NCBI GenBank assembly: GCA_004005435.1
Contig: RZWH01000008.1
Coordinates: 62,001-126,000 of the forward strand
From: Rhodobacteraceae bacterium CCMM004
Lineage (GTDB): Bacteria; Pseudomonadota; Alphaproteobacteria; Rhodobacterales; Rhodobacteraceae
Reading direction: 5' to 3'
Length of the DNA: 64,000 bases
The notes below the pieces were generated by a model. It was not told where the DNA came from. It saw nothing but the letters and a program-made list of their open reading frames with translations, and searched no databases. The position numbers were made by a program, and so were the translations under genes. Shown here in pieces: positions 1-8,874 of this stretch. How positions within the stretch are numbered: the first letter of the stretch is position 1; each line of letters starts with the position of its first letter.

Positions 1-1
1 G

Positions 2-478
2 CTGGCCTTCTCCATGACGCAGGCCGAGAAATACGCGCCGCTGCGGGCGGCCCACGCCTTTACCCCCTCAGACGCCGACAAGGCCGCGCTGACCGCGCAC
101 ATGGACCGCGGCGGCGCGCTGCTCGGCCTGCACACGGCGGCGATCTGCTTTGACGGGTGGGACGGCTGGGGCGAGATGCTGGGGGCGTCCTGGGTCTGGG
201 GCACCTCGCACCACGCCCCGATGCCCGAATACGTGATGGTGGGCGACGCGACCCTGTGGGACGAGCTTTACTGCGACGTGGCGCTGGCTGAGGGCACGCG
301 GGTGCTGGCCACGGCCACGAGCGCCAGCGCGCCGGAGCCGCAGCCGGTGCTGACGGTCAGGGGCCGCGCGGCGTGGCTGGCGCTGGGCCACGACCTGACC
401 TCGGTGGTGCAGCCCGCTTATGCGCGCCTGCTGTCGCGCGCGGTCGATGCGGTTTTGCCCCGGCAGGAGGCGGCGTGA
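2..478 (+). CDS. ThuA-like domain protein, C-terminal part (5' truncated by window edge)
   Basis: The reading frame is open to the left edge, so the gene begins outside the window; 158 codons are visible. The segment GGALLGLHTAAICFDGWDGW followed by a histidine-containing stretch (WGTSHHAP) resembles the core of ThuA-like (trehalose-utilisation type, class I amidotransferase fold) proteins, which often sit beside sugar-oxidation genes. The exact reaction of this family is mostly unknown. The stop codon overlaps the ATG of the following SDR gene, so the two are probably co-translated as part of the operon that runs to 5.9 kb. The ThuA fold is moderately sure; the substrate is not known. Confidence 0.65.
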   Translation: MAFSMTQAEKYAPLRAAHAFTPSDADKAALTAHMDRGGALLGLHTAAICFDGWDGWGEMLGASWVWGTSHHAPMPEYVMVGDATLWDELYCDVALAEGTRVLATATSASAPEPQPVLTVRGRAAWLALGHDLTSVVQPAYARLLSRAVDAVLPRQEAA

Positions 479-1242
479 TGCAGGCTATCGACGGCTTTTC
501 CGTTCTGATCACCGGCGGCGGCTCGGGCCTCGGCCGCGGCACGGCCGCGTACATGGCCGCCCGGGGCGCGAAAGTCACGATCACCGGGCGGCGCGAGGAC
601 AAGCTGCGGCAGGTGGCCGAGGCCATCGGCCCAGCCTGCGCCATCGCTCCGGGCGACGTCACGGACGAGGCCGACCGCGTGCGCATGGTCGAGACGGCGG
701 TGGCCCATGGCGGCGGGCTTCAGGGGCTGTTCAACAACGCCGGCAACATGCTGCGCGGGCCGATCGCCGACCTGGACCCGGCCGCGATCCTCGACATCAT
801 GAACACCAACGTCGTCGCCGGAATGCGCCTGACCGGCCTCTCCGCGCCGCATCTGGCCCGGGACGGCGGCGCAGTCCTTTTCGTCGGCTCTGGCCACACC
901 CGCCGCGCGTTCCCCGGCGCCTCGCCCTATGCCGCGTCCAAGGGCGCGGTCGAGGTGCTGGCGCAGGTTCTGGCGGCCGAACTGGGGCCGCAGGGCATCC
1001 GCGTGAACTGCATCGTGCCGGGGGCCGTGCCGACCGAGATCAACGTGCGCGCGGGGGTCGCGGCGTCCTTCGAGGACAACCTGGCACGCCTGACCTCGAT
1101 GGAAGAGGACCACCCGCTGGGCCGGATCGGCACGCCGGAAGAGATCGCCGAGGCCGCCGACTATCTGCTGCGGGCCGAGTGGACGACCGGCACGTCGCTG
1201 GTGGTGGACGGCGGGCTGGGACTGGGAGTGAGCTACAAGTGA
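478..1242 (+). CDS. Short-chain dehydrogenase/reductase (SDR)
   Basis: A 254-residue classical SDR, normal length for the family. It shows the Rossmann cofactor motif TGGGSGLGRG near residue 12, the NNAG motif, and the catalytic YAASK (YxxxK) preceded by a serine-containing strand. It should catalyse NAD(P)-dependent oxidation or reduction of an alcohol or sugar in the cytoplasm. The start is taken at the ATG that overlaps the preceding TGA (ATGA arrangement); an upstream in-frame extension has no family-like sequence. Its place between ThuA-like and NIPSNAP genes and ahead of a liv-type importer suggests it acts on the imported compound. The substrate cannot be read from sequence. Confidence 0.85.
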   Translation: MQAIDGFSVLITGGGSGLGRGTAAYMAARGAKVTITGRREDKLRQVAEAIGPACAIAPGDVTDEADRVRMVETAVAHGGGLQGLFNNAGNMLRGPIADLDPAAILDIMNTNVVAGMRLTGLSAPHLARDGGAVLFVGSGHTRRAFPGASPYAASKGAVEVLAQVLAAELGPQGIRVNCIVPGAVPTEINVRAGVAASFEDNLARLTSMEEDHPLGRIGTPEEIAEAADYLLRAEWTTGTSLVVDGGLGLGVSYK

Positions 1243-1565
1243 TCGTCGAACAGCGCACCTACGACTTCTACCCCGGCAAGCTGCCGGAGTTCTTTCGCCT
1301 CTACGACCAGACCGGCGCGCGAGAGGTGCAGGCGCAAGTGCTGGGCAACCTCCTGGGCTACTTCACCACCGAAATCGGGCCGCAGCATCAGACGGTGCAC
1401 CTGTGGGGCTATGCCTCGCTCGACGACCGCATGGCGCGGCGCCGCGCGCTGATGGAGGATGCGGTCTGGCGCGAGTTCCTCGCGCAGATCCTGCCGCTGC
1501 TGATCCGGCAGGACACCAAGGTCCTGTTGCCCACGCCGTTCTCTCCCATCGGCGGCACCGTCTGA
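1239..1565 (+). CDS. NIPSNAP family protein
   Basis: A 108-residue protein beginning VIVEQRTYDFYPGKLPEFFRLY, the typical opening of NIPSNAP/dimeric alpha-beta barrel proteins (a beta strand with RTY followed by an amphipathic helix). The start is a GTG that overlaps the SDR stop codon, and the stop overlaps the ATG of the livH-like gene, so it is translationally coupled on both sides. In bacteria such proteins are often found with catabolic enzymes and importers, but no reaction is established for most. No signal peptide is visible, so it is probably cytoplasmic. Confidence 0.75.
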   Translation: MIVEQRTYDFYPGKLPEFFRLYDQTGAREVQAQVLGNLLGYFTTEIGPQHQTVHLWGYASLDDRMARRRALMEDAVWREFLAQILPLLIRQDTKVLLPTPFSPIGGTV

Positions 1566-2455
1566 TGCTGGCGCAGCAGATCTTGAACGGGCTGGTGGTC
1601 AGCGGGGTCTATGCGCTGTTCTCGCTGGGGTTCACCCTGGTCTTTGGCATCCAGCGGATCCTGAACCTCGCCCATGGCGCGATCTTCATGACCGGGGCCA
1701 TGGTCGCCTACTATACCGTGGCTGCGGGCGGGCCGCTGTGGCTGGGATTCATCCTGGCCATCGTCGCCTCGGGCCTCCTGTCGGTGCTGGTCGAGATCGT
1801 GTGCTTTCGCCGCCTGCGCCGCACCGGCGACGAAGAGTTCGGCGGCATCATCTCGTCCATCGGCGCGGGCCTCGTGATCTCGACCATCGCGCAGCAGGTG
1901 TCGAGCACGCAGATCCTGCGCTTTCCCTTCGACACCTTCCCGGTGGTGATCTTCCGCTTCTGGGGGCTGCGCGTGTCAATGCTCCAGCTGTTCATGGCCG
2001 GAGCGGCCATCGTGCTGGTGCTGGTGCTGGGCTATCTGATCTACCGCACCGGGTTCGGCCGCAGGGTCCGCGCGGTCACGGACAACGAACACGCCGCGAT
2101 GCTGATGGGGATCAACCCCAACCTCGTCTACTCGCAGACCTATTTCATCGCAGGCGCCCTGGCGGGGGCGGCGGGGGTTCTGGTCGGCCTCGCCTTCAAC
2201 TCGATCAACTTCGTCATGGGCGAGCCCTATCTGATGTTCGGCTTCGCCATCATCATCCTGGGGGGCTTGGGCTCGATCCCCGGGGCGCTCCTGGCCAGCC
2301 TGGTCTTCGGCATGGTGCAGACGCTGACCATCGCCTACCTGCCCTCGGGCCTGACCAGCACGATCATCTTCGCCGCGCTTTTCCTGATCCTGCTCGTCCG
2401 GCCCCACGGCCTCCTGGGCAAGGAAGACGCGGGCAACCTGAGGGGGCGGCGATGA
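1565..2455 (+). CDS. Branched-chain amino acid-type ABC transporter permease (LivH family)
   Basis: A 296-residue inner-membrane permease. The N-terminal stretch QQILNGLVVSGVYALFSLGF and the motif RILNLAHGAIFMTGA are hallmarks of LivH, and about eight hydrophobic segments follow. The conserved loop ATGLY/ANxxAAxLMGIN is present as RAVTDNEHAAMLMGIN. It forms the transmembrane pore with the LivM-like protein encoded next. The start overlaps the NIPSNAP stop and the end overlaps the livM start. The family imports branched-chain amino acids but also amides, urea and aromatic acids, so the substrate here is open. Confidence 0.92.
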   Translation: MLAQQILNGLVVSGVYALFSLGFTLVFGIQRILNLAHGAIFMTGAMVAYYTVAAGGPLWLGFILAIVASGLLSVLVEIVCFRRLRRTGDEEFGGIISSIGAGLVISTIAQQVSSTQILRFPFDTFPVVIFRFWGLRVSMLQLFMAGAAIVLVLVLGYLIYRTGFGRRVRAVTDNEHAAMLMGINPNLVYSQTYFIAGALAGAAGVLVGLAFNSINFVMGEPYLMFGFAIIILGGLGSIPGALLASLVFGMVQTLTIAYLPSGLTSTIIFAALFLILLVRPHGLLGKEDAGNLRGRR

Positions 2456-3315
2456 CCGGCGCGATTGCGGGCTATCTGCCGCTCTTCGACCTATACCTGA
2501 TCCACCTCGGGCTGGCGTTCAGCCAGTACATCGTGCTGCGCGCCGGGGTGTTCTCGCTCGCCACCGCGGCACTCGCCGGGATCGGCGCCTATACCGCGGG
2601 GATTTTCGCGGTGAACCTGGGGATGCACCCGATCCTGGGCCTCGTCGCCGGAACGCTGACGGGGATGGGCGCGGCGGTGGTCCTGTCGATCCCGCTGGCG
2701 CGCCTGCGCGGGGTCTATCAGGCCATCGCCACGGTGGCCTTCATCCAGATCGTGCTGTCGCTGAACATCTACTCGGAGAGCCTCACCGGCGGCGCCATGG
2801 GGCTCAACAACATCCCCAAGACGGTGGGCACGGTCACGCTGCTGGTGTTCGCCGCCGGGGCCACCTACCTGATCTGGGCGCTGGAGCGGGGGCGGATCGG
2901 CCGCGCCTTCGACGCGATCCGCCAGGACGAGGCGGTGGCGGCCTCGCTCGGCATCTCGATCACCCGCCATCAGACGCTGGCCTTCGCGCTGTCGGGCGCG
3001 CTGGCCGGGCTCTTCGGCGGGCTTGAGGCGTATCACGCCTACGCGCTCGACCCCAACCAGTTCGGGTTCCACCTGCTGATCACTGTGTTGAGCTACGTCA
3101 TCCTGGGCGGGCGCAACTCGGTCGCCGGACCGCTGCTGGGCACCGCGCTCCTGATCATCCTGCCCGAGCTGGCGCGGCCCCTGGCCGAAAACCGAATGAT
3201 CATCTACGGCATCATGCTGATCGTCGTCATCAACTACCTGCCCAAGGGCGTCGCCGACACCTTCCTCGACTGGTGGCGCGCGCGCAGACTGGGGCGCCAG
3301 GGAGGCGCGCCATGA
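2452..3315 (+). CDS. Branched-chain amino acid-type ABC transporter permease (LivM family)
   Basis: A 287-residue permease with roughly eight to nine membrane segments. LivM hallmarks are GVYQAIATVAFIQIVLS, the cytoplasmic coupling segment GRIGRAFDAIRQDEAVAASLGI, and the late motif LGGRNSVAGPLLGTALL. It starts with an ATG overlapping the livH stop by four bases and ends overlapping the ATPase start. It pairs with the LivH-like permease and the two ATPases downstream. Confidence 0.92.
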   Translation: MTGAIAGYLPLFDLYLIHLGLAFSQYIVLRAGVFSLATAALAGIGAYTAGIFAVNLGMHPILGLVAGTLTGMGAAVVLSIPLARLRGVYQAIATVAFIQIVLSLNIYSESLTGGAMGLNNIPKTVGTVTLLVFAAGATYLIWALERGRIGRAFDAIRQDEAVAASLGISITRHQTLAFALSGALAGLFGGLEAYHAYALDPNQFGFHLLITVLSYVILGGRNSVAGPLLGTALLIILPELARPLAENRMIIYGIMLIVVINYLPKGVADTFLDWWRARRLGRQGGAP

Positions 3316-4076
3316 CCACGCTCCGCCTGACCGACCTGGAAAAACGCTTCGGCGGCGTCGTCGCCTCCGAGGACGTGAACATGACCGTGCCCGCGGGGCG
3401 CATCACCGGCCTGATCGGGCCGAACGGGGCGGGCAAGACCACCATCGTCAACATGATCACCGGGATGCTGCCGGTGACGGGCGGCACGATCCATGTGGGC
3501 GACACCGACATCACCCACGCGCCCGCGCATGAGATCTGCCGCGCCGGTCTGGCCCGCACGTTCCAGAACATCCGCCTGCTGGGCGAGACCAGCGTGATCG
3601 ACAACGTCCTCATCGGGTTTCACCGGCACAAGTCGTCGTCGCTGCTGTCGGCGCTGCTGGGCCTTCCCGCGGCGGGGCGCGAGACGCGGGCGCTGCGCGA
3701 CCGGGCGATGGCGCTGCTCGACCGTTTCGACCTTGCGCGGTTCGCCGACTATCCTGCGGGCGGGCTGTCCTATGGCCACCAGCGCAAGGTCGAGATGGCG
3801 CGCGCCATGGCGGCCGCGCCCGACTTCATCCTGCTGGACGAGCCCATCGCGGGCATGAACGACGTGGAAAGCGAGGGGCTGGCCCAGATCTTCCGCGGCT
3901 TCGCCGAGGACGGCAAGGGTGTGCTGCTGATCGAGCACAACGTGCGGTTCGTCGCGCGCCTGTGCAGCCACATCTACGTGCTCGACGGCGGGCGCCTGAT
4001 CTCCGAAGGCACGCCCGACCACGTCCTGAACGACCCCGGGGTGATCGCCGCCTACCTGGGGGACGCCCATGCTTGA
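3312..4076 (+). CDS. ABC transporter ATP-binding protein (LivG family)
   Basis: A 254-residue ATPase. The Walker A is GPNGAGKTT near residue 36, the signature region reads LSYGHQRKVEMARAM, and the Walker B is FILLDEPIAGMN. The long insert and the phrase ARTFQNIRLLGETSVIDNV are typical of LivG rather than LivF. It couples ATP hydrolysis to import through the LivH/LivM-like pore. The signature has YGHQ instead of GGQ, which is common in LivG. It overlaps both neighbours by 4-8 bases. Confidence 0.93.
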   Translation: MTTLRLTDLEKRFGGVVASEDVNMTVPAGRITGLIGPNGAGKTTIVNMITGMLPVTGGTIHVGDTDITHAPAHEICRAGLARTFQNIRLLGETSVIDNVLIGFHRHKSSSLLSALLGLPAAGRETRALRDRAMALLDRFDLARFADYPAGGLSYGHQRKVEMARAMAAAPDFILLDEPIAGMNDVESEGLAQIFRGFAEDGKGVLLIEHNVRFVARLCSHIYVLDGGRLISEGTPDHVLNDPGVIAAYLGDAHA

Positions 4077-4773
4077 GATCGCCGATCTGCGGGTGAGCTA
4101 TGCCGGGATCCAGGCCCTGCGCGGCGTGTCGCTGAACGTCGAGGCGGGCGAGACCGTGGCGCTGATCGGGCCGAACGGCGCGGGCAAGTCCAGCCTGCTG
4201 AACGCCGTGTCGGGGCTGGTGCGGCCCGCGGGCGGCAGCATCGCCCTGAACGGCACCGACATCGCCGGATCGTCGCCCTGGCGCGTGACCGAGGCGGGGG
4301 TGCTGCAGGTGCCGGAGGGGCGGCAGGTGTTCGCCGAGATGACGGTGTTGGAGAACCTCCAGGTCGGCCAGACCGCGCTCCACGGGCGCGACCCGACCTA
4401 CAGCCTCGCCGACGTCTACCGCGTGTTCCCCATTCTGGACGAGCGACGGGACCAGCGCGCCGGGTCGCTGTCGGGCGGACAACAGCAGATGCTGGTGATC
4501 GGCCGGGCGCTGATGGGGGGGCCGCGGCTATTGCTGCTGGACGAGCCCAGCCTCGGTCTGGCCCCGGTCATCATCGAACAGGTGTTCGCTGCCCTCGCCC
4601 GGCTCAAGGAGGCGGGCCTGACCATTCTGCTGGTCGAGCAGAACGCCCACCTCGCCCTGACCGCGTCCGACCGCGCCTACGTCATCGAACAGGGCGTCAT
4701 CGAAAAGAGCGGGGCCAGCGCCGACCTGGCGCGGGACCCCGACGTCACCGCCCTCTACCTGGGGCAGACCTGA
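4069..4773 (+). CDS. ABC transporter ATP-binding protein (LivF family)
   Basis: A 234-residue ATPase, the usual LivF length. It begins MLEIADLRVSYAGIQALRGV, then has Walker A GPNGAGKSS, the phrase VPEGRQVFAEMTVLENL that is diagnostic for LivF, signature LSGGQQQM and Walker B LLLLDEPSLGLAP. It would form a heterodimer with the LivG-like subunit. It overlaps the livG-like gene by eight bases and is followed after 18 bases by the binding-protein gene. Confidence 0.93.
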   Translation: MLEIADLRVSYAGIQALRGVSLNVEAGETVALIGPNGAGKSSLLNAVSGLVRPAGGSIALNGTDIAGSSPWRVTEAGVLQVPEGRQVFAEMTVLENLQVGQTALHGRDPTYSLADVYRVFPILDERRDQRAGSLSGGQQQMLVIGRALMGGPRLLLLDEPSLGLAPVIIEQVFAALARLKEAGLTILLVEQNAHLALTASDRAYVIEQGVIEKSGASADLARDPDVTALYLGQT

Positions 4774-4791
4774 TTTCAAGGGAGGAACTTC

Positions 4792-5901
4792 GTGAAACAC
4801 ATCAGATACTTCGCCACCGCCAGCGCCCTGGCCCTCGCCGCCCCGGCGCTGGCCGACGACGTCAAGATCGGCGTCGTCGTCTCGACCACATCGACCTACG
4901 CCTTCGTGGGCGAACCGCTGGTGAACGGGATGCGCCTGGCCGCCGACGAGATCGACGCGGCCGGCGCGTGGGGCGGCCACAACGTCGAGATCGTCTATCA
5001 GGACAACCGCTCGGACAAGCAGGAGGCCATCGCGCTGATCACCCGCATGGCCCAGACCGAGAACGCCGACATCGTCATCGGCCCCATCGCCACGTCCGAG
5101 GCGATGGCGACCGGCCCCGTGGCCGTGGACCTCGGAATCCCGATGTTCACCACCGCCACCTCGCCCGAGGTGCTCAAGGCGGGACCGTGGATCTTCAAGT
5201 CGACCGAGACGGCGGACGCCTACATGGCGCCGGTGGGCGAGCATGTGGCGTCGCTGTCTCCCGCCTCATGCTTCCTCGTCACCATCCGCGACAACGAGGG
5301 CTATCTGCGGCAGCGCGACGTCTTCCGCCAGATCATGGAGGAGTCGGGCGTCGCGATCGTGGGCGACGAGAGCATCCTTGCGGCCGACACCGACTTCACC
5401 GCGCTGTCGACCAAGATCGTGAACGAAGAGCCCGCGTGCCTGTTCGTCACCGCCCCGCCCGAGCAGGCGGCCAACATCATCATCCAAGCGCGGCAGGCGG
5501 GGCTCGACCCCGACACGATCCTGGCGAGCGATTCCGGGGCCGGCAGCCAGAAATACATCGACGCCGGCGGGTCGGCCATCGAAGGCACCTTCTTTCCCGC
5601 GTCCTTCGTCTCCGACGCCTCGGACAGCGCCGCGGCGTTCTCCCAAGCCTATGAGGCTGAGTTCGGCAAGGCGCCCGATATCTGGGCGGCCACCGGATAC
5701 ACCATGATGCAGACCGTGGCGAACGCCATCCGCAACGCCGGCGAAGACGTCACGCGGGAGAGCTTGCGCGAGGCCATGGCGGCGACCAAGGACCTGCCGG
5801 TGGTGATGGGTCAGGGCTCGCTCAGCTTCGACGCCGACCGCATCCCGTCCATGGGCGGCATCGTGATGCAGATCGCGGACGGCGGCTGGTCCCAGCCCTG
5901 A
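4792..5901 (+). CDS. Periplasmic substrate-binding protein of the liv-type ABC importer
   Basis: A 369-residue protein with an N-terminal Sec signal peptide (MKHIRYFATASALALAAPALA, then DDVKIG). The mature part has the periplasmic-binding-protein type 1 fold of the LivK/AmiC group, with VNGMRLAADEIDAAGA, YQDNRSDKQEA and MFTTATSPEV. It starts at a GTG preceded at 4779-4785 by a strong AGGGAGG ribosome binding site, which suggests high expression as expected for a binding protein. It is the last gene of the operon and is followed by a strong hairpin. The ligand is unknown; the SDR, NIPSNAP and ThuA neighbours make a simple branched-chain amino acid less likely than a sugar- or acid-like compound. 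Confidence 0.88.
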   Translation: MKHIRYFATASALALAAPALADDVKIGVVVSTTSTYAFVGEPLVNGMRLAADEIDAAGAWGGHNVEIVYQDNRSDKQEAIALITRMAQTENADIVIGPIATSEAMATGPVAVDLGIPMFTTATSPEVLKAGPWIFKSTETADAYMAPVGEHVASLSPASCFLVTIRDNEGYLRQRDVFRQIMEESGVAIVGDESILAADTDFTALSTKIVNEEPACLFVTAPPEQAANIIIQARQAGLDPDTILASDSGAGSQKYIDAGGSAIEGTFFPASFVSDASDSAAAFSQAYEAEFGKAPDIWAATGYTMMQTVANAIRNAGEDVTRESLREAMAATKDLPVVMGQGSLSFDADRIPSMGGIVMQIADGGWSQP

Positions 5902-5910
5902 GCCTCGCGC

Positions 5911-5932
5911 GGGCCGGGGGCACCCCCGGCCC
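5911..5932 (+). terminator. Strong GC hairpin after the liv-type operon
   Basis: Ten-base perfect arms (GGGCCGGGGG and its complement) separated by two bases, starting nine bases after the stop codon of the binding-protein gene. There is no U-tract, so it may end or stabilise the transcript rather than be a textbook intrinsic terminator. Confidence 0.5.
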
Positions 5933-6026
5933 CTGCCCGGCCCGGGATCGCGCCGCCATCGCGCGCGCCCGCACGCTACCGAGGCGTGAAACCGCCCAGC
6001 CCCTCGGTTCCGCCCGGCCACAGGCC

Positions 6027-6150
6027 GGGCAGCGCCGTCCCGCCCCCCCGGGGCGGCGCTTCTGGCGAAGGTGACTCAGCCGCCGCGCCGTGGACGCTTG
6101 CGAGACCGTCATGCGCCGCCCGACCCCGCCCCGGCGGGACGGCGCTGCCC
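6027..6150 (-). repeat. 124-bp repeat element with 18-bp terminal inverted repeats (copy 1, reverse orientation)
   Basis: Bounded by perfect 18-bp inverted ends, GGGCAGCGCCGTCCCGCC at 6027-6044 and its complement at 6133-6150. The interior, read on the minus strand, matches the copies at 36.6-37.1 kb, including GCGGCGGCTGAG and TTCGCCAGAAGCGCCGCCCC. It lies between the converging liv-type operon and the glycerate kinase gene, where it could act as a bidirectional hairpin. No coding potential was found inside. Confidence 0.8.
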
Positions 6151-6189
6151 TTCGCGCCGAGCGGGCACCGTGCGCCCCAGGAGCCCCCC

Positions 6190-7458
6190 CTAACGGATCA
6201 GGATCGCGCGAAAGTCGTTCACGTTCGTCCCGGTCGGCCCGGGGACGAAGAGGCGCCCCGCCGCGTCGAAGGCGCCCCAGGCGTCGTGCCCGGCGAGGAG
6301 CGCGGCCGGGTCGTGCCCCGCCGCCCGGAGCCCCGCCGCCGTGGCGCCGTCGCAGAACGCCCCAGCGTTGTCTTCGGACCCGTCGATGCCGTCGGTGTCG
6401 GCGGCAAGCGCGGTGATCCCGTTCAGCCCCTCGATCCCCAACGCCAGAGCCAGCAGGAACTCGGTGTTGCGCCCGCCGCGGCCGCCCGCGCCGGACAGCG
6501 TCACCGTGGTTTCACCGCCCGAGAGCAGGACCACCGGCGCCGCCAGGGGGCGGTTTCTCAGCCGCACCTCCCGCGCGATGGCGGCGTGGACCCGGCCCAC
6601 GTCGGCTGCCTCGCCCTCCACCGCGTCCGACAGGATCGCGGCGGGCACGCCCCGCGCCTCGGCCGCCTCCGCCGCCGCCTCCAGCGACAGGCGCGCGGAA
6701 GCCACCACATGCACCGTGTCGCGGGCAAAGGCAGGGTCGTCGGGATGGGGGGTGTTGTCGGGTGCGGTCTCCAGATGGCGGCGCACCGCGTCGGGCAGGT
6801 CGATTCCCCAGGCCGCCGCAGCGGCCATCGCCTGGGCCCGCCGCCCGGCGTCGGGCACGGTGGGGCCAGAGGCGACCTGGGCGGGATCGTCGCCCGGCAC
6901 GTCCGACACCACGAGCGACACGACCCGCGCGGGGTGCGCGGCGGCGGCCAGGCGCCCGCCCTTGATCCCGCTGACCTGTTTGCGGATCGCATTCATCGCC
7001 GAGATCGGCGCGCCCGAGGACAGAAGCGCCCGGTTCAACGCCGCCTCGTCGTCCAGGGTCAGCCCCGATGGCGGGCATGGCAAAAGCGACGAGCCCCCTC
7101 CACAGATCAACGCCAGGACCAGGTCGTCGGGGCCGAGGCCCTCCACCGTCCGCATGAGCCGCCTTGCCGCCTCCAGCCCCGCCGCGTCGGGAACCGGGTG
7201 GGCAGCTTCCAGCACCGCGATCCGCCGCGTCGGCGCGGCATAGCCGTAGCGGGTGACCACGACGCCCTCCAGCGGGGTATCCCACACCTCCTCCAACGCG
7301 GCGGCCATCTGCGCCGCGCCTTTGCCGCAGCCCACCACCACGGTGCGGCCGGGGGGCCGGTCCGGCAGATGCGCGGCCAGCACCCGGCGCGGATCGGCCG
7401 CGGCGACCGCGGCGTCGAAGAGAGAGGTGAGAAAGGCGGTGTCGTCCGAGCGCTCCAT
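6190..7458 (-). CDS. Glycerate 2-kinase (MOFRL/GckA type)
   Basis: A 422-residue protein matching the DUF4147 plus MOFRL architecture of glycerate 2-kinase, sometimes annotated as hydroxypyruvate reductase TtuD. Visible motifs are [17 protein letters not shown] near residue 45, ICGGGSSLL near 130, [11 protein letters not shown]-like [28 protein letters not shown], and in the C-terminal half [22 protein letters not shown] and [13 protein letters not shown]. It phosphorylates glycerate to 2-phosphoglycerate in the cytoplasm, feeding lower glycolysis. The ATG at 7458 is preferred; a GTG nine bases upstream is possible, and longer frames run into repeat DNA. It stands alone, with no obvious operon partner. 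Confidence 0.85.
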   Translation of the reverse strand: MERSDDTAFLTSLFDAAVAAADPRRVLAAHLPDRPPGRTVVVGCGKGAAQMAAALEEVWDTPLEGVVVTRYGYAAPTRRIAVLEAAHPVPDAAGLEAARRLMRTVEGLGPDDLVLALICGGGSSLLPCPPSGLTLDDEAALNRALLSSGAPISAMNAIRKQVSGIKGGRLAAAAHPARVVSLVVSDVPGDDPAQVASGPTVPDAGRRAQAMAAAAAWGIDLPDAVRRHLETAPDNTPHPDDPAFARDTVHVVASARLSLEAAAEAAEARGVPAAILSDAVEGEAADVGRVHAAIAREVRLRNRPLAAPVVLLSGGETTVTLSGAGGRGGRNTEFLLALALGIEGLNGITALAADTDGIDGSEDNAGAFCDGATAAGLRAAGHDPAALLAGHDAWGAFDAAGRLFVPGPTGTNVNDFRAILIR

Positions 7459-7998
7459 GCCCGTCACCCCACCACGTTTCGCCGAGACGCGCCAGCCCGC
7501 CTCGGCGCCGGGGGGCGACCCCGGGCGTGGCGCACGAGGCCGGTGCGGAGAGACGAGGGCAGCGTCGTCCCGCCGGGGCCGACCGAATCTCGCGCGGCCG
7601 TTCCAGAAGAACCGACGTTGCGGCGGCTGATCCGCCTCCGCCAGAAGCGCCGCCTCGGCGGGGCATGACGAGAGCACTCCCAGCTTCGGCAGTGGTCACG
7701 ATGATACTCAACCGCGCGCAGAGGTCACACCTATCCTCCGGCGGGGGGCGACACCGTCCCGCCGAGGCGCGGTCGAGCAGCGTTTGACGCGCCCAAAGGC
7801 AGCGACGCCGGGGCGACTGCACCATCCTCGCCGGACGCGCCGCCGCGGGGGGGGACGGCGTGCCCGACGGTGCCGCCGGGCGGCAGGTCTGTTCGGACGG
7901 CGCAGGCAGGATCGCCGATCGGTCTCGTCGTCCACGCTCTACCCGGCCGACCGCCGGCCGGGGCCAGGGCCCCGGACCCCTTGCATCGCTGTCCTCGG
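7459..7998. other. 540-bp intergenic stretch without a convincing gene
   Basis: Between the 5' end of the glycerate kinase gene and the 3' end of the DMT transporter gene. It contains one decayed repeat element (7557-7670) and further G/C-rich fragments such as CCGTCCCGCCGAGGCG near 7757 that resemble the element's ends. Open frames here have no protein-like composition. The glycerate kinase promoter should lie in this stretch, but no clear site was recognised. Confidence 0.5.
7557..7670 (+). repeat. Decayed copy of the 124-bp inverted-end repeat (copy 2)
   Basis: The left end GGGCAGCGTCGTCCCGCC (7557-7574) has one mismatch to the consensus end. The interior keeps GCGGCGGCTGATCCGCCTCCGCCAGAAGCGCCGCC in three separable pieces matching the other copies. 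The right inverted end is degraded (around 7650-7670). It has the same orientation as the three copies at 36.6-37.1 kb. Confidence 0.65.
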
Positions 7999-8874
7999 CT
8001 AACGCGCCGGCATCCTGGGCGGCCGCGCCCCGGCGGTGCCCCAGAGCGCCGCGCCGAGGACCAGGGCAGCGCCGATCCAGAACGGCCGCCCCGGCACTTC
8101 GCCGAAAACCGCCCAGCCCACCGTCACCGACACCACCAGGCTGAGGTAGCTCAGCACCGACAGCACCCCCGCCTCGCCGAAGAAATGCGCGCGCAGAAAG
8201 CACACCTGCGCCGACTGCGCGAAAAGCCCTACCGCCACGAGCGGCAGCCAGTGAGCGGGCGCAACCGGGCTCCACGCCGCCGCCGCCACGGGCGCCGCCA
8301 GCGCCGCCAGCCCGGCGGTGTAGAAGGTCATCAACACGATCTCGGGCGCCGCCCTCAGTCGCCGCGTCACGATCACCGCCGCCGATCCCGACAGCACCAC
8401 GAGCGCCAGCGCGGAGAGGCCCGGCAGGCTCCCCGACGGCACCGGTCCGACCGCCACCGCCACTCCGGCCAGCGCGATCCCCGCGGCGATCCAACGCCGC
8501 CGCCCGATGGCCTCGCCCAACACCAGCGCGGCCAGCACCATCACCACCAGCGGCCGGGTGAAGTTCATCGCCGTGAAGAGCGCCAGGGGCACCCGCGAGA
8601 TGGCAAAGAAGCTGGCCGTCAACGTCATCGCCGACAGCCCCACCCGCAGGAGGTGCAGCCACGGGTCGGCGAGACCGGCGAACGCCGCCCGCTGCCGCCA
8701 GATCAGCGGCGCGATCAGGACCAGGCCGGTGGCGGCGCGCAGGAACACGATCTGCGCCGCCGGATAGTCGGCGCCCAGCGCCTTGACGATGGACAGGGCC
8801 CAGACGTTCAGCCCGATATCGGCGATCAGCCAGGCGCCGCCGCGGAGGTTGTCGCGCGGCGGGCCCGCGCTCAT
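7999..8874 (-). CDS. DMT-superfamily (EamA) transporter
   Basis: A 291-residue membrane protein with about ten hydrophobic segments, arranged as two EamA halves. The segment FLRAATGLVLIAPLIW and the mid-protein VPLALFTAMNFTRPLVVMVLAALVLGEAIGRRRW are typical of the drug/metabolite transporter family, with the usual E-containing GE(x)I/GEVPGR motif ending each half. It is likely an inner-membrane exporter or permease for a small metabolite. Its ATG overlaps the stop of the PIG-L gene, so both belong to the ROK operon running leftward from 12.5 kb. Confidence 0.85.
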   Translation of the reverse strand: MSAGPPRDNLRGGAWLIADIGLNVWALSIVKALGADYPAAQIVFLRAATGLVLIAPLIWRQRAAFAGLADPWLHLLRVGLSAMTLTASFFAISRVPLALFTAMNFTRPLVVMVLAALVLGEAIGRRRWIAAGIALAGVAVAVGPVPSGSLPGLSALALVVLSGSAAVIVTRRLRAAPEIVLMTFYTAGLAALAAPVAAAAWSPVAPAHWLPLVAVGLFAQSAQVCFLRAHFFGEAGVLSVLSYLSLVVSVTVGWAVFGEVPGRPFWIGAALVLGAALWGTAGARPPRMPAR

